Part shown: piece after piece, positions 34,611 through 43,644 of the stretch
Layout of the letters: the number at the start of each line of letters is the position of its first letter
Position numbering within the stretch: position 1 is the stretch's first letter
Source of the DNA: Mesorhizobium sp. WSM2240
Lineage (GTDB): Bacteria > Pseudomonadota > Alphaproteobacteria > Rhizobiales > Rhizobiaceae
Length of the DNA: 64,000 nt
Reading direction: 5' to 3'
NCBI RefSeq assembly: GCF_040438645.1
Contig: NZ_CP159253.1
Location: forward strand, 372,001-436,000
Notes under the pieces: model-generated
What the model was told of the DNA's origin: nothing
Databases searched by the model: none
Seen by the model: the letters and a program-made list of their open reading frames with translations, nothing else
Made by a program: the position numbers and the translations under genes

Positions 34611-37600
34611 CTATTCCGCCGCCTGCGCCATGCGCCGCACGCGCGTCATCATCGAGCGCAGGGCTGCGGGCTTCACGGGCTTGTTGATGACCGGCACGTC
34701 GATCAGCTCGGCCGCCGCACGCACCTCGTTGGAGCGGTCGGCCGTGAGCAGCATTGCCGGCGTGCCGCTGCCGTAGAGCGTCCTCAGCTTACGGATCGCG
34801 TCGAGGCCGGTTTCGCCGTCGAGATGGTAGTCAGCGAGTATCAGATCGGGAGCCAAGCCGGCCGGCTGGCTGGAATCGAAGGGTTCGGAGCTCGCGAAGG
34901 CCCTGGCATTGCAGCCCCAGCCTTCGAGAAGCAGCCTCATGCCTTCGAGGATGCGGGCGTCGTTGTCGATGCAGATAACGTTCAGGCCGCTCAGCGCGCC
35001 GGCGGCGGGCAGCGGCGTGCTGGCCTCGGCGGCGAGGTCGGGCTCCAGCGCCTGGGTCACCGGAAGAATGACCGAGAAGCGCGTGCCTTTGCCGCGGCCG
35101 GAATCGATCTGGATTTCCAGGCGCAGCACCCGCGCGATGCGATCGACGATAGACAGGCCGAGGCCGAGCCCCTGCGCCTCGCGCACGCCCTCGTCGAGGC
35201 GGGTAAATTCGCGGAAAACGGTGTTGAGCTTGTCGGCGGGAATGCCGATGCCGGTGTCGATGACCTGCAGCTCGGCGAGTTCGCCACGCCGCCTGACGCC
35301 GACCAGAACGCGGCCGCTGCGCGTGTATTTGATGGCGTTGGAGACGAGGTTCTGGATCAAGCGGCGGAGCAGGTTCCGATCGGTCTCGACGGTCAGCGAA
35401 GATGGAACGATCACCAGTTCGAGGTTCTTTTCGGCGGCCATCGGCTGAAAATCCGTGCCGATCTGGCGAAGCAGGCCGTCGAGCCGGAAAACCACGGCTG
35501 CGGGCTTCATGGCGCCGGCGTCCAGGCGCGAAATGTCTAGCACCGCTCCCAGGATGGTTTCCACCGATTCCAGCGACGATTCGATGTTGGCGGCGGCCTC
35601 TCCCGGCGCGCCCCGGCCGGCCTTCTCGATCAGCGAGGCGCAGTAGAGGCGGGCGGCGTTCAGCGGCTGCAGGATGTCGTGCCCGGCGGCCGCCAGGAAC
35701 CGCGTCTTGCCGAGATTGGCTTCCTCGGCGAGCATCTGCGCCTGCGCTAATTCTTCGTTCACGCGCATCAGTTCGGCGGTACGGCTCCGGACGCGCTGTT
35801 CCAGCGATTCATTGGCGCTTTTCAGTGCAAGATCGGATTTCACGCGAGCCGATATGTCGGCATAGGTCGCGACGATGCCGCCATCGGGCATCGGATTGGA
35901 ACGGAGCTCGATGATCCGGCCGCTGGTCTTCAACTCGATCTGCCACGGGCTGCCGAATGTGGTGAGCCGGTTGAGCGTCGCGATACGGGAATCGGTGGGA
36001 ATGTCGCCGCGCGCCGCCAGGAAGCGCAGGATCTGGTCGAGCGAGACGCCTACCTGGCCCATCTCGTCGGGAAGATCGAACAGGGCGCGATATTGACGGT
36101 TCCAGCAGGTCAGGCGGAAATCCTGATCGAATACGGTGATGCCCTGTTCCATCTGGTCGAGCGCGATCTGGAGGAGGTCGCGATTGTGCTGGAGAGCTTC
36201 GGTTGCGTCATCGAGCAGGCGGAAGGCATCCTTGGATGCGCTGTCGTGGCGCTGGAACAGCAGCGACAGGATCAACCGCGCCGACGATGAGCCGACGGCG
36301 CTGGCGAGCAATTGCTCTGAAAAGCGGATAACGGCCATGCTGGCCTGCTCGTTGCCGTTGAGTTTCAGGCCGCCGGCGTTCTCGAAGGTCTGGAACGAGC
36401 GCTCGGTGCGTTCGACGCCGAGATAGCGGGCGATCGTGTCCTTCAGGTCGTTTACGGTGATGGCCGTGCGGAAACGCCTGAGGCTCGGCATCGGGCTCGC
36501 GTCGCGCGGCACAAAGATCGACGCCTGGATGCGTTCGAGCGGTACGGAGGCCCGTGAGAGCGAACCGAGCACGAAGAACAGGAGATTGACCGACAGGCTC
36601 CACATGACGCCGTGGTTGAGCGGTTCGGCGATCGTGCCGAACAACGCCTGTGGCCGCAGCGCCTCGATGCCGAAGGGACCATGGAGCAGGATCTGCGCGT
36701 CTGGCGGGCCGAGAGACGGCAGGAGCAGTGTGTAGGTCCAGACCAGTATGCCCGCCGCCATGCCGAGCGCCGCGCCCCGGCCATTGGCGCCGCGCCAGAT
36801 GAGTCCGCCGAAGAAGGCGGGGGCGAACTGGGCGATGGCAGCGAACGACATAAGGCCGATGGACGCCAGTCGCGCATTGTTGGTGCTTTCGCGGTAGTAG
36901 AGGAATGCCACGAAAAGAATGATGAAGATCGAAGCCCGCCTGATGTTGAGGATCAGGCTCGACCAGTCCTCCGTTTCGCTGCCTTCCGATTTGAGCAGCC
37001 GGCGCACGAAAAGCGGAATGATCAGGTCGTTGGAGATCATGATCGAAAGGGCGACGCTGGCGACGATCACCATGGCGGTTGCCGCCGACAGGCCGCCGAT
37101 GAAAGCGGCCATGGCCAAAACGTCCTGGCCGCTCAGCAACGGCACGGACAAGACGTAGAGATCGCTGGTCGTCTGCGGCCCGACAATCGATATGCCCGCA
37201 AAGGCGATCGGCAGCACGAACAGATTGATCGCCACCAGATAGAGCGGAAACACCCAACTCGCCGTCCGGAGTTCGACTTCGCTGCGGTTTTCGACGATCG
37301 TCACATAGAACTGGCGCGGCAGCATGATGATGGCGAAGCCGCTGATGACGGTCAGCACCAGCCAGGTGCCGAGCGAAGTGCGATAGCCCATCGCGTCGCG
37401 GATTTCGGCGTTCTGCGCAAGCCTGGCGATCATGTCGCCCGGCCCGTCGAACAGGACGAAGGTGACCATCAATCCGATTGCCAAGAAGGCGGCGAGCTTC
37501 ACCACCGACTCGACCGCCACGGCAAGGATCAGCCCGTCCTGATGCTCGGTTGCGTCGGCGTGCCTGGTGCCGAACAGCACCGCAAACAGCGCAAGCAGCA

Positions 37601-38105
37601 TGGCGACGGCCAGCGATATGTCGCTGACGAAGGGGTCAAACGACGGCGGCGCACCGGTGTAGTGTTCGACCATCAGGCCGACGGATCCGGAAATCGCTTT
37701 GAGCTGCAAGGCTATGTAGGGAACCGCGCCTATGGTCGCGATTAATGTGGCGATCGAGGCGACGGCGAAGCTCTTGCCGTAGCGTGCGCCGAGGAAATCG
37801 GCGATCGAGGTTATCTTTTCGGCCTTGGCGAGCTTGATGATCCGCCGGAGCAGTGGAAAGCCGAAGATGAAAACCAGGACGGGGCCGATATAGATGGCCA
37901 AAAATTCGAGGCCGCGTTCCGACGCCAGTCCGACCGAGCCGAAGAACGTCCAGGACGTACAGTAGATGGCGAGGCTGAGCGCATAGATATAGGGCCGTGG
38001 TCTGCCCGCACCTTTCGTCGCGGCCCGCCGGTCGCCCAGGCTGGCGATGACGAAAAGCAGCGTCACATAGGCGACCGCGATGATGACGATGACCCAGCCC
38101 TGCAC
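34611..38105 (-). CDS. Hybrid histidine kinase with N-terminal sodium/solute symporter domain (CrbS-like)
   Basis: A 1164-residue sensor. Residues 1 to about 490 form a 12-13 helix Na+/solute symporter (SSS) domain, beginning with VQGWVIVIIAVAYVTLLFVI and including VGLASERGLEFLAIYIGP. A PAS domain follows near 640-750 (LDQMEQGITVFDQDFRLTCW), then HisKA with His near residue 809 (FLAAAGHDILQPLNAARLYC), an ATPase domain (NLVSNAIKYTRSGR, DTGIGIP, GLGLGLSIVDR) and a C-terminal receiver (DLILADYHLDGETGLDA). This layout is that of CrbS-type kinases that regulate acetate use. Start is GTG at 38105 after GGGAGGA; an upstream ATG is less likely. Confidence 0.92.
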   Translation of the reverse strand: MQGWVIVIIAVAYVTLLFVIASLGDRRAATKGAGRPRPYIYALSLAIYCTSWTFFGSVGLASERGLEFLAIYIGPVLVFIFGFPLLRRIIKLAKAEKITSIADFLGARYGKSFAVASIATLIATIGAVPYIALQLKAISGSVGLMVEHYTGAPPSFDPFVSDISLAVAMLLALFAVLFGTRHADATEHQDGLILAVAVESVVKLAAFLAIGLMVTFVLFDGPGDMIARLAQNAEIRDAMGYRTSLGTWLVLTVISGFAIIMLPRQFYVTIVENRSEVELRTASWVFPLYLVAINLFVLPIAFAGISIVGPQTTSDLYVLSVPLLSGQDVLAMAAFIGGLSAATAMVIVASVALSIMISNDLIIPLFVRRLLKSEGSETEDWSSLILNIRRASIFIILFVAFLYYRESTNNARLASIGLMSFAAIAQFAPAFFGGLIWRGANGRGAALGMAAGILVWTYTLLLPSLGPPDAQILLHGPFGIEALRPQALFGTIAEPLNHGVMWSLSVNLLFFVLGSLSRASVPLERIQASIFVPRDASPMPSLRRFRTAITVNDLKDTIARYLGVERTERSFQTFENAGGLKLNGNEQASMAVIRFSEQLLASAVGSSSARLILSLLFQRHDSASKDAFRLLDDATEALQHNRDLLQIALDQMEQGITVFDQDFRLTCWNRQYRALFDLPDEMGQVGVSLDQILRFLAARGDIPTDSRIATLNRLTTFGSPWQIELKTSGRIIELRSNPMPDGGIVATYADISARVKSDLALKSANESLEQRVRSRTAELMRVNEELAQAQMLAEEANLGKTRFLAAAGHDILQPLNAARLYCASLIEKAGRGAPGEAAANIESSLESVETILGAVLDISRLDAGAMKPAAVVFRLDGLLRQIGTDFQPMAAEKNLELVIVPSSLTVETDRNLLRRLIQNLVSNAIKYTRSGRVLVGVRRRGELAELQVIDTGIGIPADKLNTVFREFTRLDEGVREAQGLGLGLSIVDRIARVLRLEIQIDSGRGKGTRFSVILPVTQALEPDLAAEASTPLPAAGALSGLNVICIDNDARILEGMRLLLEGWGCNARAFASSEPFDSSQPAGLAPDLILADYHLDGETGLDAIRKLRTLYGSGTPAMLLTADRSNEVRAAAELIDVPVINKPVKPAALRSMMTRVRRMAQAAE

Positions 38106-38196
38106 GCCCGGATGTCCTCCCTTCAGGCATTCGCCCTGAGGACTCAAGGCAATCACAGCTTCGGTGGCAAGTCCATTGCGCTAAGCGCGCTCCAGT

Positions 38197-38237
38197 TCTC
38201 GAAAGCACCATTCTGGACGTTGCCTTGTCTGAATCTC
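38197..38237. repeat. Palindromic dispersed repeat, decayed copy D
   Basis: GCGCTCCAGTTCTCGAAAGC followed by ACCATTCTGG and, at the end, CTGAATCTCG resembles the right half of copies A and B (GCTCCGGTTCTCGAAATCC, CCATTTT, CTGAATC). The left end is not recognisable, so this is a partial relic. Confidence 0.45.
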
Positions 38238-38368
38238 GACACGCGCTGGTGGTGAAGTCTGACGCTTGGTACCCGCTTGGAATGCAGAGAACGACCCCAT
38301 TGCGGACCAAGACGATGCCGGAGGGACCGACATCGTCCTTCGAGGCAGGGGGGTTGAATGGTGACGGG

Positions 38369-39016
38369 TCAGTCGCCCGGACCAGCAAACAAAATGAGAT
38401 TTCCATCTGGGTCTAGAACAATGAAGTTTCTAGCGCCCCACGGCTCTTTCCTGAGGACTTGATGGAAGGGCACCCCTACGGCCTGGAAATTCAGAAAGAG
38501 CTGCTTGATCTCGTCTGCAGTATCGACGGTAATCGAAGCGGAGAGTAGATGTTCACGTTGCCGTATGTCGCCAACGAACACAGGTTCGCAAACCAACCTA
38601 AGAGCGAGTTGCGCTTTGTCACGTATAACCTGTCCGTAAAATGGCGGGTCGCCGTAAACAAAGTCGACTCTGAAGCCTAGTTTGGTGGTGAAGAATTCAC
38701 ACGACGCTTTGATGTCGGCGACGAACAGTTGTGCTGAGGTTGAACTTAGAACGGGTTCAGGTACCGTCTGTTTTTTCTGATCTGTCATGGCTGGGGCTCC
38801 TGTCTTGAGCGCCTGCCATCCCTCGAACCCCAATTGACGCGCGATCAGCTCCTGCGCGTCGCTCAGCCTAAAGCTTGCCTCCAGAACTTGATTGTCATCG
38901 AGATGCCGGAAGCGTGGCAACGCAGCCCTGATCTCGGCTGCGACCGGATAGTACCGTTCGCGGTGCCACCGCAAATATTACTTGGCCTGCTTCTTGAGGT
39001 TTTCGAGATTCGGCAT
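38369..39016 (-). pseudogene. VOC/glyoxalase superfamily protein with N-terminal nonsense codon
   Basis: From the ATG at 39016 the frame reads MPNLENLKKQAK, then TAA (38978-38980), then YLRWHRERYYPVAAEIRAAL and on through SDAQELIARQLGFEGWQALK. The VOC domain follows (SAQLFVADIKASCEFFTTKL, NFIVLDPDGNLILFAG). I recall homologues with an uninterrupted NLENLKKQAK-YLRWHR start, so the stop is a point nonsense in codon 13 of a 215-codon gene. Reinitiation at the TTG at 38974 could still give a 201-residue protein. The whole downstream frame is clean, so the damage is recent or an artefact. Confidence 0.75.
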
Positions 39017-39361
39017 AGGCGCAACTGTGGTCACAGTGTAGGCGGGCATTGCCCTTTCAACGTTACACCGGTGCGCCCTACGCAGCGCTGCGAACGTGCC
39101 TTGGCAATGAACAGTTGTCAATCACCGCACCCCCTCGTGTAACCCAGTAGTCATCTAGAAACCGAGCCGAATGACCGCAGTCCACCCAAGGCGGCCGTTG
39201 TCTTCGGGCAACAATGTCGGGTTGTCACCGCTAGGTCGATCGGCGGGGGCGAACTGGATTTGGAAAAGTTTCCGGTTTTGCAACCGGAGGTTTTTGCTAT
39301 TGTGCGGTTGCTTCAGCGGGGAGCGGCAGATCCGGACGTGGCCACGGACAGGAGAGGGAAG
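39017..39361. other. Intergenic region before mscL
   Basis: About 345 bases between the divergent VOC pseudogene and mscL. No gene or RNA element seen. GGAGAGGGAAG at 39351-39361 is the mscL ribosome site. Confidence 0.5.
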
Positions 39362-39781
39362 ATGATCAGGGAATTTCAGGAATTCATTTCAAAGGGCAAT
39401 GTGATGGACCTCGCGGTCGGCGTCATCATCGGCGGCGCTTTCGGCCTGATCGTCTCGTCGCTGGTCGGCGACATCATCATGCCGATCGTGGGAGCCATTT
39501 TCGGCGGCTTCGATTTCTCCAACTATTTCCTGCCGCTGTCGTCCAACGTCACCGCAGCTTCGCTAGAGGAGGCACGCAAGCAGGGCGCAGTATTTGCCTA
39601 TGGCAACTTCCTGACGGTGCTCATCAATTTCCTCATTCTCGCCTGGATCATCTTCCTGATGGTGAGGGGCGTGAACAGCATGCGCCGCCGGCTGGTCGCG
39701 GAAAAGCCGGTCGAGCCGGAGGCGCCGCCCGCCGACATCGCGCTGTTGAGCGAAATCCGCGATCTGCTGGCAAAAAGATAG
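39362..39781 (+). CDS. mscL: Large-conductance mechanosensitive channel
   Basis: A 139-residue MscL. The first helix is [20 protein letters not shown], then [16 protein letters not shown]; the periplasmic loop contains [17 protein letters not shown]; the second helix is [20 protein letters not shown]; and a charged C-terminal bundle ends in [12 protein letters not shown]. Pentameric channels of this family release solutes on osmotic downshock. GGAGAGGGA precedes the ATG. A palindromic repeat (copy C) starts inside the stop codon. Confidence 0.96.
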   Translation: MIREFQEFISKGNVMDLAVGVIIGGAFGLIVSSLVGDIIMPIVGAIFGGFDFSNYFLPLSSNVTAASLEEARKQGAVFAYGNFLTVLINFLILAWIIFLMVRGVNSMRRRLVAEKPVEPEAPPADIALLSEIRDLLAKR

Positions 39782-39830
39782 ATTCAGGTGATGCCGGCCT
39801 ACAGCTGGCGGCTCGGCCTGGCCTGAATCT
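39780..39830. repeat. Palindromic dispersed repeat, short copy C
   Basis: A 51-base member of the repeat family: AGATTCAGG (39780-39788) and CCTGAATCT (39822-39830) as ends, GTGATGCCGGCCTACAGC inside. The middle of copies A and B is missing. It begins within the mscL stop codon, as copy B does at the response-regulator gene. Confidence 0.8.
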
Positions 39831-39926
39831 TGACCAACTGGACGACCCGGCCATCGGCCGGGTTTCGTTTGCGCTCCCAGCGGTGGGACTGTAGCAACAG
39901 CATCCATCTCCAAATTCGGGATTGCC

Positions 39927-41093
39927 ATGAAACTGATCGACGATCTGCGCAGCGAGGCCCGCCTGGCCCCCGAAAGCGGCATCGTCGCCGTCGCCAACTA
40001 TGGGCGCGGCCGTGAGGGCCTGATCCCGGTCTGGGCCGGCGAGGGGGACCTGCCGACGCCCGAGTTCATCTCGCAGGCTGCTGCCCGCGGGCTGGCGGCG
40101 GGCGAGACCTTCTACACCTGGCAGCGCGGCATTCCGGAACTGCGGCAAGCGCTCGCGCGCTATCACGCGCGGCATTTCGCCAAGGCGTTTGCGCCCGAGG
40201 AATTCCTGGTGACCGGTGGCGGAATGCAGGCGATCCAGCTTGCGCTGCAGGCTACGGCGGGCGCGGGCGACGAGGTGATCTACCTGTCGCCAGCCTGGCC
40301 GAACTTTCCCGGCGCCGCGGGCGTCGCTGGTGCAAAGCCGGTTTCAGTCAGGCTGGACCAGACCGGCAATGGCTGGGCATGCGATGTCGCCAAGCTCGAG
40401 GCGGCGGTGACCGACCGGACAAGGGCCATCTTCGTCAATTCGCCGTCGAACCCGACCGGCTGGACCGCCGATCTCGATACGCTGCGGGCGATCCTCGATC
40501 TCGCGCGCCGCAGAAACCTCTGGATCATCGCCGACGAGATTTACGCGCTGTTCCATTACGGCGGCGTCAGGGCGCCGTCTTTCATGGACATCATGGATGA
40601 CGAAGACTGCATCCTGTTCGTCAACACCTTTTCCAAGAACTGGGCAATGACCGGCTGGCGCATCGGCTGGCTGCGCGTGCATCCGGCCCTGCAGCAGACA
40701 TTCGAGAACCTGATCCAGTATTCGACCTCGGGCGTGGCGCAGTTCATGCAGCGCGGCGCAATCGCGGCGCTGGACGAGGGCGACAACTTCCTGGCCGCGC
40801 AGATCGAGCGCGCCCAGCAGGCAAGGGATATCGCCTGCGACATACTCGGCGCTACCGGCCGCGCCAGGTTCAGCGTGCCGCAGGGCGCATTCTATCTGTT
40901 CTTCTCGGTCGACGGGATTGCGGATTCACGCGCCGCGGCCTTCGAGATCGTCGACCGCGCCAATGTCGGCCTCGCGCCCGGCACTGCCTTTGGAGAAGGC
41001 GGCGAAGCCTTCTTCAGGCTGTGCTTCCACCGCCGGCTGGACCAGGTCGAGGAAGCGGCGAACAGGCTGGCGGAGTGGATTGGGAACTGCTGA
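39927..41093 (+). CDS. Class I/II pyridoxal-phosphate aminotransferase
   Basis: A 388-residue fold-type I aminotransferase. Landmarks are TGGGMQAIQLALQA, AWPNFPG, NSPSNPTGWTADLDTL, the Asp in IIADEIYALFHYGG, and the PLP lysine in NTFSKNWAMTGWRIGWLRVH. The specific amino acid is not evident; relatives are annotated as aspartate/aromatic aminotransferases. Stands alone, facing hemA across a short gap. Confidence 0.9.
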   Translation: MKLIDDLRSEARLAPESGIVAVANYGRGREGLIPVWAGEGDLPTPEFISQAAARGLAAGETFYTWQRGIPELRQALARYHARHFAKAFAPEEFLVTGGGMQAIQLALQATAGAGDEVIYLSPAWPNFPGAAGVAGAKPVSVRLDQTGNGWACDVAKLEAAVTDRTRAIFVNSPSNPTGWTADLDTLRAILDLARRRNLWIIADEIYALFHYGGVRAPSFMDIMDDEDCILFVNTFSKNWAMTGWRIGWLRVHPALQQTFENLIQYSTSGVAQFMQRGAIAALDEGDNFLAAQIERAQQARDIACDILGATGRARFSVPQGAFYLFFSVDGIADSRAAAFEIVDRANVGLAPGTAFGEGGEAFFRLCFHRRLDQVEEAANRLAEWIGNC

Positions 41094-41111
41094 AGTTCGT
41101 AACCGGAAGGT

Positions 41112-42389
41112 TCACCCGCCCGATTTCGGCACCAGCAGCGGAATGATGCGCTCGCTTTTGGCGACAGCGGGGCGCCCGGTGGCGCCGTAGGAAATGCCGA
41201 GCGCGTCCCAGGTTTCGACCAGCGCGTCGCGCAGTGTCTCGATAAGGGCGTCGGAATGGAACGGCGTCGGCGTGATGCGCAGGCGCTCGGTGCCGCGCGG
41301 CACGGTCGGGTAGTTGATCGGCTGGATATAGATGCCGTGGACGCCGAGCAGGCGGTCCGTCGCCATCTTGCAGAGCTCGGGATCGCCGACCAGCACCGGG
41401 ACGATATGCGTGGCGGAAGGCATGACCGGCAGCCCGGCGGCGGAAAGAATGTCCTTGGCCCGCGCTGCCTGCCGCTGCTGTGCGTCGCGCTCGGTCTGCG
41501 ACTGCTTGAGGTGGCGGATAGAAACGGCAGCCGCAGCTGCGATTGCCGGCGGAAGCGCAGTGGTGAAGATAAAGCCCGGCGCATAGGAGCGCACCGCGTC
41601 GATCACTGCGCTGGAACCGGTGATGTAGCCGCCCAGCGTTCCGAACGCCTTGGCAAGCGTGCCCTCGATGATGTCGATACGGTCGGCAAGGCCTTCGCGC
41701 TCGGTGATGCCGCCGCCGCGCGGGCCGTACATGCCGACGGCATGGACTTCGTCGATATAGGTCATGGCGTTATATTTTTCGGCTAGCTCGACGATCTGCT
41801 CGATCGGAGCGATGTCGCCATCCATCGAATAGACGGATTCAAAGACGATTAGCTTGGCGCGCTCGCGGCCGGCCGCCTGGAGCAGGCTTTCGAGATGGGC
41901 GACGTCGTTATGGCGGAAGATCTTCTTCTCGGCGCCGGAGCGGCGCACACCTTCGATCATCGAGGCGTGGTTCAGTTCGTCCGAAAGCACCAGGCAGTTC
42001 GGCAGCAGCCGGGCGATGGTGGAGATCGACGCCTCGTTGGAGACGAAGCCCGAGGTGAAGACCAGCGCGGCTTCCTTGCCGTGCAGGTCGGCGAGTTCCA
42101 GTTCCAGCTCGACCAGCGGGTGGTTGGTGCCGGAAATATTGCGCGTGCCGCCCGCGCCCGAACCCATTCTGCCGGCGGTCTCCTGGAAGGCGGCGATCAC
42201 GGCGGGGTGCTGGCCCATGCCGAGATAGTCGTTGGAGCACCAGACGGTGATCTCCTGCTCCTGGCCGTTGGCGCGCCAGATGGCGCGAGGGAAGGAGCCG
42301 GCGATCCGCTCCAGATCGGCAAAGACGCGATAGCGACGCTCGGCATGAACCTGGTCGATCGCTTCCTCGAAAAACCGCTGATAGTTCAT
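41112..42389 (-). CDS. hemA: 5-aminolevulinate synthase
   Basis: A 425-residue class I ALAS that condenses glycine with succinyl-CoA, the alphaproteobacterial route to heme. Motifs are [63 protein letters not shown], and the PLP lysine in [15 protein letters not shown]. The ATG at 42389 ([17 protein letters not shown]) matches the family start; 31 extra upstream codons are discarded. A perfect palindrome lies about 50 bases upstream. Confidence 0.97.
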   Translation of the reverse strand: MNYQRFFEEAIDQVHAERRYRVFADLERIAGSFPRAIWRANGQEQEITVWCSNDYLGMGQHPAVIAAFQETAGRMGSGAGGTRNISGTNHPLVELELELADLHGKEAALVFTSGFVSNEASISTIARLLPNCLVLSDELNHASMIEGVRRSGAEKKIFRHNDVAHLESLLQAAGRERAKLIVFESVYSMDGDIAPIEQIVELAEKYNAMTYIDEVHAVGMYGPRGGGITEREGLADRIDIIEGTLAKAFGTLGGYITGSSAVIDAVRSYAPGFIFTTALPPAIAAAAAVSIRHLKQSQTERDAQQRQAARAKDILSAAGLPVMPSATHIVPVLVGDPELCKMATDRLLGVHGIYIQPINYPTVPRGTERLRITPTPFHSDALIETLRDALVETWDALGISYGATGRPAVAKSERIIPLLVPKSGG

Positions 42390-42439
42390 TTTGACTTCCC
42401 AGTTTGAGCAATCATAGTCACTGCCGATTTTTGCGTCCA

Positions 42440-42456
42440 TGACCGAAACTCGGTCA
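42440..42456. promoter_or_regulatory. Perfect palindrome upstream of hemA
   Basis: TGACCGA-AAC-TCGGTCA, a 7-base perfect inverted repeat with three-base spacer, 50 bases before the hemA ATG in the divergent gap with galE. Its form suits a dimeric regulator. It does not match the FNR/FixK consensus TTGAT-N4-ATCAA that controls hemA in some rhizobia. Confidence 0.5.
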
Positions 42457-42595
42457 AAATGCCACGGCTTGCCCGCCCACAAACGAACAGAGTCGCCCGG
42501 ATATTCCGGAGGTGCGGGCCGTGAATGAGACTTGCGGGGTGGCTTTTCGGCGGCGTTTCCAATAGGGCGTGCCGTATCTGATGGAGATTTCAGGA

Positions 42596-43591
42596 ATGTC
42601 CGTACTGGTAACTGGCGGCGCCGGCTATATCGGCAGCCACATGGTCTGGGAGTTACTCGACGCCGGCGAAGAGGTGGTCGTGCTCGACCGGCTGTCGACC
42701 GGGTTCGAATGGGCGGTGGCTCCGGAGGCGAAGCTGGTCGTCGGCGACGTCGCCGACAGCGAACTCGTGGGTTCGCTGATCCCCGAGCACGCGGTCGACG
42801 CCATTATCCATTTCGCGGGTTCGATCGTGGTTCCGGAATCGGTCGCCGACCCGCTCGGCTATTACGAGAACAATACCTGCAAGACCCGCGCGCTAATCGA
42901 GACGGCGGTGCGCGGCGGCGTTCCCAATTTCATCTTCTCCTCGACCGCCGCCGTCTATGGCGCGGCCGGCCTGGAGCCGGTCCGCGAAGATGCGCGGCTT
43001 GCGCCGGAATCGCCCTATGGCCTCTCCAAGCTGATGAGCGAATGGATGCTGCGCGACGCCGCAGCCGCGCACGGCATTCGCTACACGGCGCTACGCTACT
43101 TCAACGTCGCAGGCGCCGACCCGAAAGGGCGGACGGGCCAGTCGACGCCCGGAGCCACCCATCTGATCAAGGTCGCCAGCGAAACGGCGCTCGGCAAGCG
43201 GCCTTCCATGCAGGTGTTCGGCACCGACTATCCGACGCCCGACGGCACCTGCGTGCGTGACTACATCCATGTCAGCGACCTGGTCGCCGCGCACAGGCTG
43301 GCCCTGCAGCGGCTGCGCGCCGGCGGCGACAGCCTCGTGGCTAATTGCGGCTACAGCCACGGCTATTCGGTGCTCGAGGTGATCGAAAGCGTGCGCCGCG
43401 TGTTCGGCGGCGATTTCGACGTCCAGATCGGCGGCAGGCGGCCGGGCGACGCAGCGTCGGTAATCGCCAATTCCGATCTGGCCCGCCGCGAGTTCGGCTG
43501 GACTCCCGCCCATGACGATCTCGACGCCATCGTCGGCGATGCGCTATCGTGGGAGAGGAAGCTCACCGGCAAGAATTCGGTGCACGGCTGA
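42596..43591 (+). CDS. galE: UDP-glucose 4-epimerase
   Basis: A 331-residue extended short-chain dehydrogenase. NAD motif GGAGYIGSH opens the protein; catalytic residues appear in [10 protein letters not shown] and [13 protein letters not shown] (YxxxK); [15 protein letters not shown] and [15 protein letters not shown] are GalE signatures. It interconverts UDP-glucose and UDP-galactose for surface polysaccharide. The ATG at 42596 has GGAG upstream; two earlier in-frame starts are less likely. The racemase-fusion gene begins 53 bases after its stop. Confidence 0.94.
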   Translation: MSVLVTGGAGYIGSHMVWELLDAGEEVVVLDRLSTGFEWAVAPEAKLVVGDVADSELVGSLIPEHAVDAIIHFAGSIVVPESVADPLGYYENNTCKTRALIETAVRGGVPNFIFSSTAAVYGAAGLEPVREDARLAPESPYGLSKLMSEWMLRDAAAAHGIRYTALRYFNVAGADPKGRTGQSTPGATHLIKVASETALGKRPSMQVFGTDYPTPDGTCVRDYIHVSDLVAAHRLALQRLRAGGDSLVANCGYSHGYSVLEVIESVRRVFGGDFDVQIGGRRPGDAASVIANSDLARREFGWTPAHDDLDAIVGDALSWERKLTGKNSVHG

Positions 43592-43644
43592 GGCGGCGTT
43601 GCCGGGCAGCGGCGAGAGGGCTTTCGGTCGGGTGGGGGCGAGGC

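Noticed and set aside
42440..42456. FNR/FixK box upstream of hemA
   Set aside because: The palindrome is TGACCGA...TCGGTCA and does not fit TTGAT-N4-ATCAA.
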